Assembly (NCBI GenBank): GCA_016932735.1
Contig: JAFGCI010000004.1
Coordinates: 1 to 64,000 of the forward strand
Source: Candidatus Aenigmatarchaeota archaeon
GTDB taxonomy: Archaea > Aenigmatarchaeota > Aenigmatarchaeia > QMZP01 > QMZT01
DNA: 64,000 bases
Reading direction: 5' to 3'
Numbering within the stretch: position 1 is the stretch's first letter; each line of letters opens with the position of its first letter. The position numbers were made by a program, and so were the translations under genes. The notes under the pieces are model-generated. The model was not told the origin of the DNA, ran no database searches, and worked only from the letters and a program-made list of their open reading frames with translations. Shown piece after piece: positions 52,932-62,400 of the stretch.

Positions 52932-54093
52932 ATTTTCTGTTTTCTTCTAGAACTTCCTCAAGTTTTTTGTAGAAATCTTTTGCGATCTTGTCTATAGAAC
53001 GCGACTCTGCCAGTTTTCTTCCGTTTCTTGACAGCTCATCATATTTTTCGGAGTTTTCAAGAAGGAATATTATATTGTCTATATATTCATTCCAGTCGTT
53101 TGAATAGAGGGCGGCCTTACCGAGAACGCTTCTCGTATTCTCGCCGTCGAAAACCACTACAGGTTTACCAAGAGCGCAGTATTCGTAGCACTTCTGACCT
53201 GTGGAATGGCTGAGAGCTATCCGGCTTCTTTTCAGAACATCCATCACTTCAGAATTGGGGAGTCTTCCTTTGAATATGACATTTTTGGAAAAACCGAGCT
53301 TTTTTACTTTTTCCTTTAAAACCTTTTCATAAGGACCGCCGCCGACTATGACAAGTTTGAAATCTGGTTTTTTGGAAATTATTTTTCTTAGTCTATCTAT
53401 TACTGGAGAAATCATTCTGAAATGTGAATCATCTAAAGATCCGATGAATACCGCATCGAATTCGTTTTTCATGTTTGTATAATTTTTTTCAATATTTAGT
53501 GAAGGTAAAAGTTGAAAGAGTCTTTTTTCTTCTAAACCCATGTCCTTTAATATCTTTAATTGATATTCCATTTCAACAGTAAACAAACTTGCTTCTGAGA
53601 AGCCGAATCTGTTGAATTTATTAGCCACCCTCGAATGGAAAGAATATTTACTTTTAAGACCTTCTTTGTTAATGTCAATATAATTATTGCCTTCCTTTTC
53701 TTGTTTTAAAAACCATTCGGAAATAAAATTTACATCAATGACCGCTAAATCTACGATAAAGGGTATTTTGAATATTTTTTTTATCAACCAACCTATAAGG
53801 ATTGGAATTTCCCCCCTTACCAAAAAAATATCTGGCTTCGATTTCGATGAAATTCTAACTGCATGGAAAACCCCAAAAAGTAAAATAAATAATTGTTGCA
53901 AATAAATATTTTTTGAACCAAAAAAAGGTATTTTATAAAAATTATTCTTTATGTTGGAATCAGGAGCTATTAGATACAAATCGACATTATCATAAAAAAG
54001 TAAAGTATTAGCATTACGCAATTCTCTTATTTTATCTCCTCTGTCCTCCGCAATCTCAAAGGGCATCAACATACATACTTTCATTTTTTTCAT
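52912..54093 (-). CDS. family 4 glycosyltransferase
   Basis: 393 residues, GT-B fold. N-terminal half includes LVRGEIPILIGWLIKKIF (membrane-associating) and the C-terminal half FDAVFIGSLDD...KLVIVGGGPYEKVLKE and SHSTGQKCYEYCALGKPVVVFD, the nucleotide-sugar loop with an E/C variant of the usual E-x7-E. It is the last gene of the minus-strand operon from 58746; its ATG overlaps the GT2 stop (ATGA). Confidence 0.82.
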   Translation of the reverse strand: MKKMKVCMLMPFEIAEDRGDKIRELRNANTLLFYDNVDLYLIAPDSNIKNNFYKIPFFGSKNIYLQQLFILLFGVFHAVRISSKSKPDIFLVRGEIPILIGWLIKKIFKIPFIVDLAVIDVNFISEWFLKQEKEGNNYIDINKEGLKSKYSFHSRVANKFNRFGFSEASLFTVEMEYQLKILKDMGLEEKRLFQLLPSLNIEKNYTNMKNEFDAVFIGSLDDSHFRMISPVIDRLRKIISKKPDFKLVIVGGGPYEKVLKEKVKKLGFSKNVIFKGRLPNSEVMDVLKRSRIALSHSTGQKCYEYCALGKPVVVFDGENTRSVLGKAALYSNDWNEYIDNIIFLLENSEKYDELSRNGRKLAESRSIDKIAKDFYKKLEEVLEENRKSKQKNH

Positions 54094-55046
54094 TTAATCA
54101 ACTTTAAGAAACCCATAACTGTACCTGTCGATGTTCCCAATAACCTTAAATAAATAATTATAATTAAAAGAAGAGTCTCTTTACTGTTTAGTTCAGTTGA
54201 CTTTAATTTTTTAATTGAGTATAAGAAAGGAAATAAAAAAATAGTTAAAAATAAATATAAAAGAGATAAATTTAAGAAGGAAAGAATGATGCTCAAAATC
54301 AATAGTGGTGTGTATAGAATCCTAAAAAGCTCACCTTTACTTCTTATGCCGTATTTCTTCAAAATGTAGTACCTTCCGAAACCCCATAAAAAATGTCTTC
54401 TGAAAATTGTTTTTAAATTTTCAGGATATTCTCCGACTATTACCAATTTGGGGTCAAATAAAGTTAATTTTTTATTCACGTTGCAATATTTTTTTAATTT
54501 CATATTAATGTCAGCGTCTTCTGCCCAGACAGCATCACTACTATAACCACCAATTTTCTTTAGTACATCGGCTCGAACTGCCAAACCGCCTCCTATTAGT
54601 TCTCCGTTATATTTTACTTCTTTTGGCATGAGTAAAGAATCTAATTTAGAGTATACCTTAGGTATAGTTTTTTTACCTTTATAGACGGCTACTCCACCCA
54701 CGGCAACAATGCTCATAGATGAGAATCTTTTCATTAATCGTGTGAAATAATCATTTTTTAAGAGATAACAATCACCGCCGAAAACCATTACTATGACTCC
54801 GGTAGATATTTTCTGAGCATCCGAAATTCCTTTCCATTGACCCTCATTGTTTTTTTTATCTATTAGTTTTATTTTGCGCATCTTTTCGTATTTTCTTAGA
54901 ATTATACCAGTCTTATCTGTAGATGCATCATTTATAACTACTATCTCCTTTTTTAGATAAATCTGATTAACCAAGCTGTCAATGCATTTTTTTATTTTTT
55001 TCTCTTCGTTATATGCAGGTACAATTACAGATATTTTTAGTGTCAT
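54090..55046 (-). CDS. family 2 glycosyltransferase with membrane C-terminus
   Basis: 318 residues. ISVIVPAYNEEKKIKKCIDSL and INDASTDKT are typical GT-A sequence. The metal site is VMVFGGDCYL, with Gly-Gly-Asp where DxD is expected, so only one Asp remains. WAEDADINMKLKK carries the ED base. Two C-terminal membrane helices follow (TPLLILSIILSFLNL onward). It is in a run of overlapping or 1-2 nt spaced genes. Confidence 0.82.
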   Translation of the reverse strand: MTLKISVIVPAYNEEKKIKKCIDSLVNQIYLKKEIVVINDASTDKTGIILRKYEKMRKIKLIDKKNNEGQWKGISDAQKISTGVIVMVFGGDCYLLKNDYFTRLMKRFSSMSIVAVGGVAVYKGKKTIPKVYSKLDSLLMPKEVKYNGELIGGGLAVRADVLKKIGGYSSDAVWAEDADINMKLKKYCNVNKKLTLFDPKLVIVGEYPENLKTIFRRHFLWGFGRYYILKKYGIRSKGELFRILYTPLLILSIILSFLNLSLLYLFLTIFLFPFLYSIKKLKSTELNSKETLLLIIIIYLRLLGTSTGTVMGFLKLIK

Positions 55047-55047
55047 A

Positions 55048-56190
55048 TCAACCCAACAAACTCTTAAAGACTTCCAAATGTAGATTGACTGTTTTATCTA
55101 TTGAATAGTTTTTTTTAATAAATCTTCTGGCTTCTTTACTTATATTCTCTGTCATTTGTGGATTTTGAATTAGGAACTCAATAGATTCTGCAATAATTTT
55201 AGAATTTTGAGGTTTTATTACCAGTCCGTTTATTTTATTAATTATAGGAAGACCTATATCGGTTACTATTGGAGGTATTCCTGCAGACATTGCTTCCAAT
55301 AAGGACGTTGGTAAGCCTTCCGACAAGGAAGAAACAACAAATAGGTCTGATATTGAAAGAATCTTTGGAATATCATATCTAAAACCTGTCAATAACACCT
55401 CATCTGCCAAATCTAGTTTTTTTATGATTCTTTCATATTTTTTTCTCTCTGGGCCTTCACCGACTAGAAGTAATTTGATTTTTTTGTTTTTCAGAATATG
55501 TATAGCTTCTATTAAATATTCTAAGCCTTTTACTGGGTGATATCGAGCAACAGCTGTAACTATAATATCATCTTTTTTGAAACCAAAGTCCTTTTTTAAT
55601 GATTTATCTCTAGAATTAAATTTCTCAACAGGAAAACCTGTAGGTATTACCTTATATTTTTTTAGTTTAATTTTCAGTTTCTTAATTAAATTTAATCTCT
55701 CCTCTTCACTATGAAAAATTACACAATCTGCTCTTTTGTACATCTCTCTTTCCATTATAAATATTATTTTCCCTAAAGGGAATTTATATTGACCATAACA
55801 TAGTCCGGCGGGTCTGCAAACGGTTTTTGTGTGTAATAATGAAGACAGAAAAAAACTTAACACTGATGCTATTATACCCTGTGTGTATATTATTTTTATT
55901 TTATTCTTTCTTATAACAGAAAAGGATTTAAAAAAACTATAAAAATTAAAAGAAAGGTTTCTAAAATAGAACCCTTTAAACCAACCAACTCTATAAACTT
56001 TTATATTTCCTCTCTTTTCGTACTGTTTCGTGAATCTGAACTTTCTTGTTATTATGCAAATTCTACATTTTTTAGATAGAGAAAAAGATAAATCATCAAT
56101 ATAAGTCTCCATCCCACCTGATGGTATTCTATCTTCATTTCTAGAACTCCCTATTGGATATTCTTTACTACCTAAAATGAGAATATTCAT
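55048..56190 (-). CDS. family 4 glycosyltransferase
   Basis: 380 residues. GGMETYIDDLSFSLSKK at the N-terminus and VTAVARYHPVKGLEYLIEA, LLLVGEGPERKKYE and SEGLPTSLLEAMSAG (E-x7-E) in the C-terminal half are complete GT4 motifs. It transfers a sugar from a nucleotide donor to a lipid-linked glycan on the cytoplasmic face. It lies directly after the acetamidino-sugar genes. Confidence 0.88.
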   Translation of the reverse strand: MNILILGSKEYPIGSSRNEDRIPSGGMETYIDDLSFSLSKKCRICIITRKFRFTKQYEKRGNIKVYRVGWFKGFYFRNLSFNFYSFFKSFSVIRKNKIKIIYTQGIIASVLSFFLSSLLHTKTVCRPAGLCYGQYKFPLGKIIFIMEREMYKRADCVIFHSEEERLNLIKKLKIKLKKYKVIPTGFPVEKFNSRDKSLKKDFGFKKDDIIVTAVARYHPVKGLEYLIEAIHILKNKKIKLLLVGEGPERKKYERIIKKLDLADEVLLTGFRYDIPKILSISDLFVVSSLSEGLPTSLLEAMSAGIPPIVTDIGLPIINKINGLVIKPQNSKIIAESIEFLIQNPQMTENISKEARRFIKKNYSIDKTVNLHLEVFKSLLG

Positions 56191-56211
56191 AAAACATATA
56201 AGAAGCTAAAA

Positions 56212-56988
56212 TTAATAAATCGCTCTTTGCTGTAAGACCCTGTTGATTTCATCAACAGATGGGAAATTTATTAAAACAGCTCTATGTTTACCCACAAACA
56301 CAAAAATACTTCCCGCGCTTACAGCAGAAGCGTATCCTTCATTTACAGCTGTTTGAAAATCCTCCACACTGCCCGCACCCCCACATGCAACGACTGGTAT
56401 ATCGACAGATTTAGATACCTTTTCGATTAAATTTATATCATATCCACTCATAGTTCCATCTTTATCTATAGAATTTAGAAATATTTCTCCCGCACCTCTT
56501 TTCTCCATTTCTTTGGCGCAAGCCACCGGATCTAAACCTGTGGCGATTTTACCTGATTTTATATAAACTTCATATTTACCAAAGAAATTTTTCTTTACAT
56601 CAATTGATACTACTACACTCTGACTACCGAACCGATTTGCAGTTTCTGTTACAAAGTCGGGTCTCTCGATAGCATAAGAATTTATAATAGCTTTCTCAGC
56701 TCCGGCAGCAATCAAATTCTTAATGTGTTCAATTTTTCTTATTCCACCCCCAACACCAAACGGCATAGAACATTCATCGGAAATCTGCGAAATGAATTCC
56801 AGATTTGGAATTCTCTTTTCCTCTGTAGCCTTTATATCGAGGAAAATTAATTCATCGGCTCTCTTTTCGTTAAATATTCTGATTGCATTAATTGGGTCTC
56901 CTATATATTTGGGTTCTTTAAATTTTATGGTCTTGACCAGACCTTTGTCTTTTAATAGGAGACAGGGTATCACTCTTGGTCTGAACAT
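56212..56988 (-). CDS. HisF-like cyclase subunit of sugar amidation (WbuZ/AglZ-type)
   Basis: About 258 residues, a TIM barrel like imidazole-glycerol-phosphate synthase HisF: RVIPCLLLKDKGLVKTI, FLDIKATEEKR, GVGGGIRK, SIDVK, IDKDGTMSGYD and ACGGAGS. In glycan clusters this branch works with a HisH-like glutaminase and an ATP-dependent amidotransferase to build the acetamidino group on a uronic-acid sugar, not histidine. No other his gene is nearby. ATG 56988 (MFRPRV) is preferred; ATG 56997 would overlap the previous gene. Confidence 0.88.
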   Translation of the reverse strand: MFRPRVIPCLLLKDKGLVKTIKFKEPKYIGDPINAIRIFNEKRADELIFLDIKATEEKRIPNLEFISQISDECSMPFGVGGGIRKIEHIKNLIAAGAEKAIINSYAIERPDFVTETANRFGSQSVVVSIDVKKNFFGKYEVYIKSGKIATGLDPVACAKEMEKRGAGEIFLNSIDKDGTMSGYDINLIEKVSKSVDIPVVACGGAGSVEDFQTAVNEGYASAVSAGSIFVFVGKHRAVLINFPSVDEINRVLQQRAIY

Positions 56989-56989
56989 A

Positions 56990-57607
56990 TTATGCATACT
57001 CCGCGAAATTTTTAAGTATTTGTAACCCGTTTTCGTGACTTTTTTCGGGATGAAACTGGGTACCGTAGATGTTTTCTTTTTGTATCATCGATGCAAATTT
57101 AGAAATATATTTAGTTGTTGTAAGAATATCTATATCCTCTGAACATTCAACGTAGAAAGAATGTACAAAATAAAATAGAGAATCGTTTTTAATTCCTCGT
57201 ATCATTTTATTTTGTTTTTTTATTTTAATTGAATTCCATCCCATGTGCGGTATCTTATATCTCTTATTTGGATCCTTTGTAAATTTAACGGCTTTTCCTT
57301 TAATCCATCCCAATCCACTTACATTGCCCTCTTCGCTCCATTCTGTAAATAATTGCATACCTAAACAAATGCCCAGAATAGGTGTTTTTTCGATTATTAC
57401 CTTCTTTTTTAAAGTTCCAAGTAAATCTAGTTCGTTTAAAGTCTTCATACCATAAGCAAAATGACCTACTCCGGGCAATATTAGCTTATCGGCATTGATT
57501 ATATCAGTCTTCTCGGAAGAAACAGATGAGTTATATCCTAATTTTATTAACTGGTTTTGGATAGATTTTATATTTCCGACCCCATAATCAATAATTACTA
57601 TTTTCAT
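56990..57607 (-). CDS. HisH-like glutamine amidotransferase of sugar amidation (WbuY/AglY-type)
   Basis: 205 residues. Class I glutaminase triad: C81 in GICLGMQL, H186 and E188 in GTQFHPEKS. It should release ammonia that is channelled to the HisF-like partner encoded next. IDYGVGNIKSIQNQL is the HisH-type start. Context (HisF-like and WbuX-type genes on either side) assigns it to sugar amidation. Confidence 0.9.
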   Translation of the reverse strand: MKIVIIDYGVGNIKSIQNQLIKLGYNSSVSSEKTDIINADKLILPGVGHFAYGMKTLNELDLLGTLKKKVIIEKTPILGICLGMQLFTEWSEEGNVSGLGWIKGKAVKFTKDPNKRYKIPHMGWNSIKIKKQNKMIRGIKNDSLFYFVHSFYVECSEDIDILTTTKYISKFASMIQKENIYGTQFHPEKSHENGLQILKNFAEYA

Positions 57608-57636
57608 CTTTCACCTGAATAAAAATTATCTAAGAC

Positions 57637-58746
57637 TTACCGGTTTCCAAATATGCTTCTTATAACTTTAAAGAACTCTAAAATTCTTTGTTCAGATTTA
57701 AATTCACTATGATCTCTGTTCGGTAGATTCATCAATCTTTGAAATTCCGTTTCGGTGATATCAAATTTCTTTAAAACGTACCTTTTCTCTTTTTCTAGTT
57801 CTTCTTTTGTGTAAACATCTTTCTTTACTTCATTTAAAGCCTCTTCTCTTGTGATTTGGCCCGACTGAATTAAGTTAGAAAGATGTGCCTTTCTTTTATC
57901 TATATTAAATTTTTTCGGAAGAATGTAAGCTTGATAGAATTTTGTGAACGTGGATTCGCCATGCTTTACCCCATAATCTTTCCATCCAAGCTCTTTCATT
58001 ATTAGTCCTTTAGCTTTGAATTTTTTATAATCCATATAATTCAGAACTGGTATCGGTTTTAATTTTTTGATATACCAATAATATAAAATCTTAAAAAGCC
58101 CTAGTGTAGGATAATTTTTAAGTTCTAACTTACCATATCTTTTATGAATGTCTTTCAAATTTGCTAAGTCGTTTGCATTGCTTGTCCATTTTTTTGGCAT
58201 GAGGGACTCCGATGATGTATTTCCTCCTATTATAATATACTTTATTCCCATTTTACTGGCTGTATTGTAAAGAGAAGCCGGAATCGCGTGGTCTGTTGGA
58301 ACCTCTAAATTGACAACAGAAGCTTTAAAATAAGCTAATTGTAAATCCTTGAATTCTTCCCAATCTAAAACGTATGTATAAAGGTCTATATTTAATTTTT
58401 CGACAATTCTTTGTATGTTCGAAACAGATAATTCAGAATCCCAACCATTATCTAAATGTATAGCCAAGGGTTTCAACCCCCACTTTTTGACAAGATAAGC
58501 AACATATGTACTATCAACACCACCACTCAAACCTATGAGACAATCATATTCCTTACCCTTACCCTTACCCTTTATCTCTTTTATAATACTGGATAATTTG
58601 GCTTCACCTTCTTTACCATCAATAATGTGTTTTTTCTTGAGAAGAGGAAAACCTCTACAGTAGTTACAAACACCCTTCTCATCAAATGTTATATCAGGAT
58701 CGGTTGTATCCATTATACATTTACTACAAATTCTTAGATTTCCCAT
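57637..58746 (-). CDS. N-acetyl-sugar amidotransferase (WbuX/PseA/AglX-type)
   Basis: 369 residues. CSKCIMDTTDPDITFDEKG and CNYCRG supply a four-Cys zinc site, then the PP-loop GLSGGVDSTYVAYL, as in WbuX/WbpG/PseA enzymes. These use ATP and ammonia to turn an N-acetyl group into an acetamidino group. In Methanococcus maripaludis a like trio is needed for the acetamidino group of the N-glycan second sugar. It heads the minus-strand operon. Confidence 0.9.
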   Translation of the reverse strand: MGNLRICSKCIMDTTDPDITFDEKGVCNYCRGFPLLKKKHIIDGKEGEAKLSSIIKEIKGKGKGKEYDCLIGLSGGVDSTYVAYLVKKWGLKPLAIHLDNGWDSELSVSNIQRIVEKLNIDLYTYVLDWEEFKDLQLAYFKASVVNLEVPTDHAIPASLYNTASKMGIKYIIIGGNTSSESLMPKKWTSNANDLANLKDIHKRYGKLELKNYPTLGLFKILYYWYIKKLKPIPVLNYMDYKKFKAKGLIMKELGWKDYGVKHGESTFTKFYQAYILPKKFNIDKRKAHLSNLIQSGQITREEALNEVKKDVYTKEELEKEKRYVLKKFDITETEFQRLMNLPNRDHSEFKSEQRILEFFKVIRSIFGNR

Positions 58747-58894
58747 AAATAAACAACCTTAAATATTCAAACTTAATTTACTATGTTAATTTACAATAAA
58801 AATATATAATATTAATGGAATAGCTGATACTTTACTCAGATTTTCAGATGCTTCATATAAAAACATTTATATTAATGGTCATTATAATCAGAAT

Positions 58895-59413
58895 ATGAAT
58901 AGTAATAGTATTTTGCTAGTTCGTTTACTTATATTATCTACATTTATCCTATATTTAGGATTATCAAATCCTGTTAAAGCTGAGGATATTATTTATAATA
59001 TCACCGAACACGATTCTTCTTTATCTTCATATGTCAGGTGGAGTAGCGATATAAGAACTCTTTATCCTAGAAATAGGGAACCAATTGGTTATGGAAGGGG
59101 TGGATATTATTGGGAATATGAAGATAATGTTGAAATTGGTTGGTGCTCAGAATCTTTATGTAATGACGTAGGTATCAATGGTGCAGAGATATTTGATTTT
59201 TTTCTCTATTCGAATTCTAGGGAAAATTGTACAATAAAAATACATACATTTACTCCTAGTTCTAGGGTTTGGTATCAGCAAGTAAAATTTGATATATTTG
59301 TTAATAACGAATTTATAGGATATACAGAATCTGCTCCAAAGGGTCTAGAAAAAATATCATATGTCGATTTCGATTGCAATGTTTTAAAAATGGTACAAAT
59401 AACATTTTCTTAG
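58895..59413 (+). CDS. N-terminal part of a large secreted protein (frame 1 of a split gene)
   Basis: 172 codons with an ATG start, a Sec signal peptide (LLVRLLILSTFILYLGLSNPVKAED) and a short beta-rich region. The frame ends at TAG 59411. Just before that, a shift of -1 at 59383-59389 would continue it into the long downstream frame without losing similarity in style (VLK then NGTNNIFLVYNEN). The codons here are very A+T-rich, unlike the later part. Read alone it would be a small secreted protein; the split-gene view is more likely. Confidence 0.75.
   Translation: MNSNSILLVRLLILSTFILYLGLSNPVKAEDIIYNITEHDSSLSSYVRWSSDIRTLYPRNREPIGYGRGGYYWEYEDNVEIGWCSESLCNDVGINGAEIFDFFLYSNSRENCTIKIHTFTPSSRVWYQQVKFDIFVNNEFIGYTESAPKGLEKISYVDFDCNVLKMVQITFS
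59383..59389 (+). other. T-TTA-AAA slippery heptamer at the frame junction
   Basis: In the upstream frame the codons are GTT TTA AAA ATG. T TTA AAA fits X XXY YYZ exactly, and slipping back one base gives AAT GGT ACA, the frame of the 1370-residue downstream part. Programmed frameshifting, a natural mutation or an assembly error in the AAAAA run are all possible. Confidence 0.6.
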
Positions 59414-62400
59414 TTTATAATGAAAATTTATATTACAACAGACTAACAATATTTGATTGGCTCTCTGTTTCGTACGAAACGGGAGATCTCCCAGCCATAT
59501 CATCTCGTCCTCTCCTCCTCACAAATGCCCTCTTTTCGGTTCCCTCAATACCGACAATCTACCAATACAACGAAGAAACATCGCCCTACATACAGCGTTA
59601 CATAGACCGCTACGCACCTGACCATATCTACACCATGGACTTCTCTTCAGATCTGCCCAATTCGACCGAAATTCCTTTGAGCTATGCTCCTGAATTCTTC
59701 TTCCCGAACGCGACCGAGGCTGTTTATTATGGGGATAACGAGACGCTCGGAATATTTGCCTCCCTGCTTTCCAATTATCTGGACATTCCAATGATATCAG
59801 GATCCGGAAATTGTTCTCACATCTACAATCTGAGCAACATGAGCTTTTCTGAAATCAGGGAGCTCTTTATCCAGAAGGTCCTAGAAAAAAAGGGTTCCAT
59901 AGACTGCCTTGCCATCGTTAATCCTGACCACGAATCTTCCCTTCTTGCCGGAAGGTATGCGGGAAAGAACGGATGCTGGATAGTCCTCACTTCGGGCACA
60001 GATTACGACTCCGTAAGAGCCGGGATTTATGCCGAGGTCGATTATCTGATGGGAAGAGACCTGCTTTCCGGCTCAATCGGGTATAAGATGGGAAATCCGC
60101 TATACATCGTTATTTTCGGAGGCGATGATTCCGTCCCTTTCAATGACCTTAAGGACTTCGGCCATGAAATATTCTTTGACCATGATGGGGGTTCGTTCTA
60201 TAACGACCTCAGCTACGGGTGGAGAGAAAACAGCACAATGCCCGATTTTATTGTCGGGCGGTTCATGGGGTCAAATGAGGATATTTCTCTCCAGATAGAG
60301 TCGGACTTCCTTGAAAAGGAAAACAGTTCTGTGATATATGCGGAATACGCGCAGCCGCTATATGCTGATGTTCTTTCTCTTGGCGGCGGGATGCTCCAGG
60401 GCCTGGTCTCCGGAATCCATATGGAAATGAACGGCATTCCTGTTGACAGGTTCGTGGAACAGAGGATAGATGGTATTCCGAATAGCACCGATATAGATGA
60501 GCTGAAAAAGGATATAAGAAAATATGCGGAAAAAATAGGCAAATCCGATTCAAAGTTCCAGTCCCTTAAAAACATGGGGATGACCCTTCTGAAGGTCTTT
60601 GATCTTCTGGACGTCTTCCTCCATACAATAATGGAATATGACTGGATTAAATATGTATTCGAAGATGTCCTGACTGAAGAACCCGAGCATCTGCCGGTAA
60701 TTTCAGAGGACGCTGTCGGTAATATTTCAGACTACGATATCGCCGCCTACTATGGACCGGGAGTCAGGGAGTGGTTACTTCCTAACCACAACATGTCCTA
60801 CTGGAGTATGGTCCTCTATCCATATACGAATCCTTTCAGTGAAAGGATCAGCATAAACTCAACTGACTATTCCGGATTCCTCTACAACAGCCATGACATA
60901 TCAAGCGAGTCCGGAGTGACTTCCGATATCCTCAGGAACGGGGGTTCCCTTGTCGTTTCTTCCGGTGTTGTGCACCCTCAATATGCCGCATATGCATCAA
61001 ACGCTTTCTTCAGAGCGCTTGCCCGCGGAGGAACGGTTGGCGAGGCTTTCTACAATTCAATAAATATGAACGCTGAAAGCTTCTTCTGGAGCTCTGAATT
61101 GATGATGGGAACGCTGGATCCGGGCTCTCCCATTCCTTTGGCCCTTTCAGGAAATCTTTATGCCAAAAGCAAGACGGAGACTCTTCTTTTGGGGGACCCC
61201 AAAGCCAGGCTGACGGATGAAAGATATTATCCGTTAGATGAGCCGGAATATTTCATAACGCCTTTCTGCTCATTCCTTTCCGTAAGCAGCATAGAGTCCG
61301 GTTACGAAATAATTGGCGACGTTGCCGTATTTAACAATGCTGACGCAGAGCTCCTGATCAGGGAAAAGCCGGCAATACCACTTTATGTGAGGGAATTCTA
61401 TCTGCCCGAAGGGTCGGTCATAAATTATATCAGCTTTTCAGGGAATTATTCCTTCCATGAAGGCCTCAAAAAGCAGATATTGTACAACGACACGCATTAT
61501 TCCGATTATAATTCCATTGTACTGGCATGTGCAGATAGTTTGGGGTTATCGACAGAAGAAGAGCCTTCTGAAGCTGAAAAGATATTGTTTTTTGATTGCA
61601 TAAAGAACTCCATTGAACCGGTTATTGAATACCCGTATCCGGACAATTCTTACTGGAATGATATCCACTCGCTTCTTGACGGAAGGGTTCTTTTAAGGGT
61701 TTATGTTCCGGCCATGCTTTTTGACAATGAGACATGGTCAAAAATACTGGAAAATGCAACCATAAGCATTGATTATGAAACGCCTCTTGAAATGTATATC
61801 GATTCGGAGAACTTCACAATATTTGATGATGTTATAGTCAAAGCGACCGTTATGAACGAAGGTAACGGGTTGGTCGAAGGTGTTCTTTTTGTAGGGATTA
61901 ATGACACATTGGTTCAGCTGAACGTCTCGATCGGCGCCGGGAGTTCTGAAGTTTATGAAATAAGTTTTGGCAAAATGCCGGAAGGGTTTTATTCTGCCGT
62001 TGCCGGCCTCGAAACAGAAAACGTCGATATAGGGCCCAGGCATTCCGGTCTTTTCGTCTTCGGCGAACCGTTTTTTGAGTCCTCATATGAAGATGAAATA
62101 ATTGTCGATGAAGGGGAATCCGGGATTTTCAATATAACCCTTTTCAGCTTGGTTGATATCGATTTTGGTGGAATCTCATTTGAGGCAGAAGATATTGTTT
62201 CAAATCCTGTAATTTCCAAAGGCAATATTTCAGTCAGTGCCGAGCTTTTTGGAGAAAACGAATGGTCGATAATTGCCACTGTCAATGTCCCCGATATGCA
62301 GCCTGCAGGACTATATGAAGGCTATATAAACGTCATAAAAGACGATCACATTATCTATTCAATGCCGGTCAAAGTTGATGTTCCTCTGCGATGCGATGCG

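Larger units (their letters stand above)
37420..59470. other. A+T-rich glycan island
   Basis: From about 37.42 kb the sequence becomes richer in A+T, with long A/T runs and AAT/TAT/AAA/TTA codons, and stays so to about 59.47 kb, although 43.6-53 kb is less extreme. The flanks use many more GC-ending codons. The contents are almost all glycan, lipid-acyl or transferase genes plus a transposase-like remnant. This fits acquisition or repeated exchange of a surface-glycan cassette. The right-hand change lies inside the gene at 58895-63492. Judged by eye, not computed. Confidence 0.6.

Noticed and set aside
56212..57607. Histidine biosynthesis HisF/HisH
   Set aside because: No other his genes nearby and a WbuX-type amidotransferase is adjacent; the sugar-amidation branch fits better.
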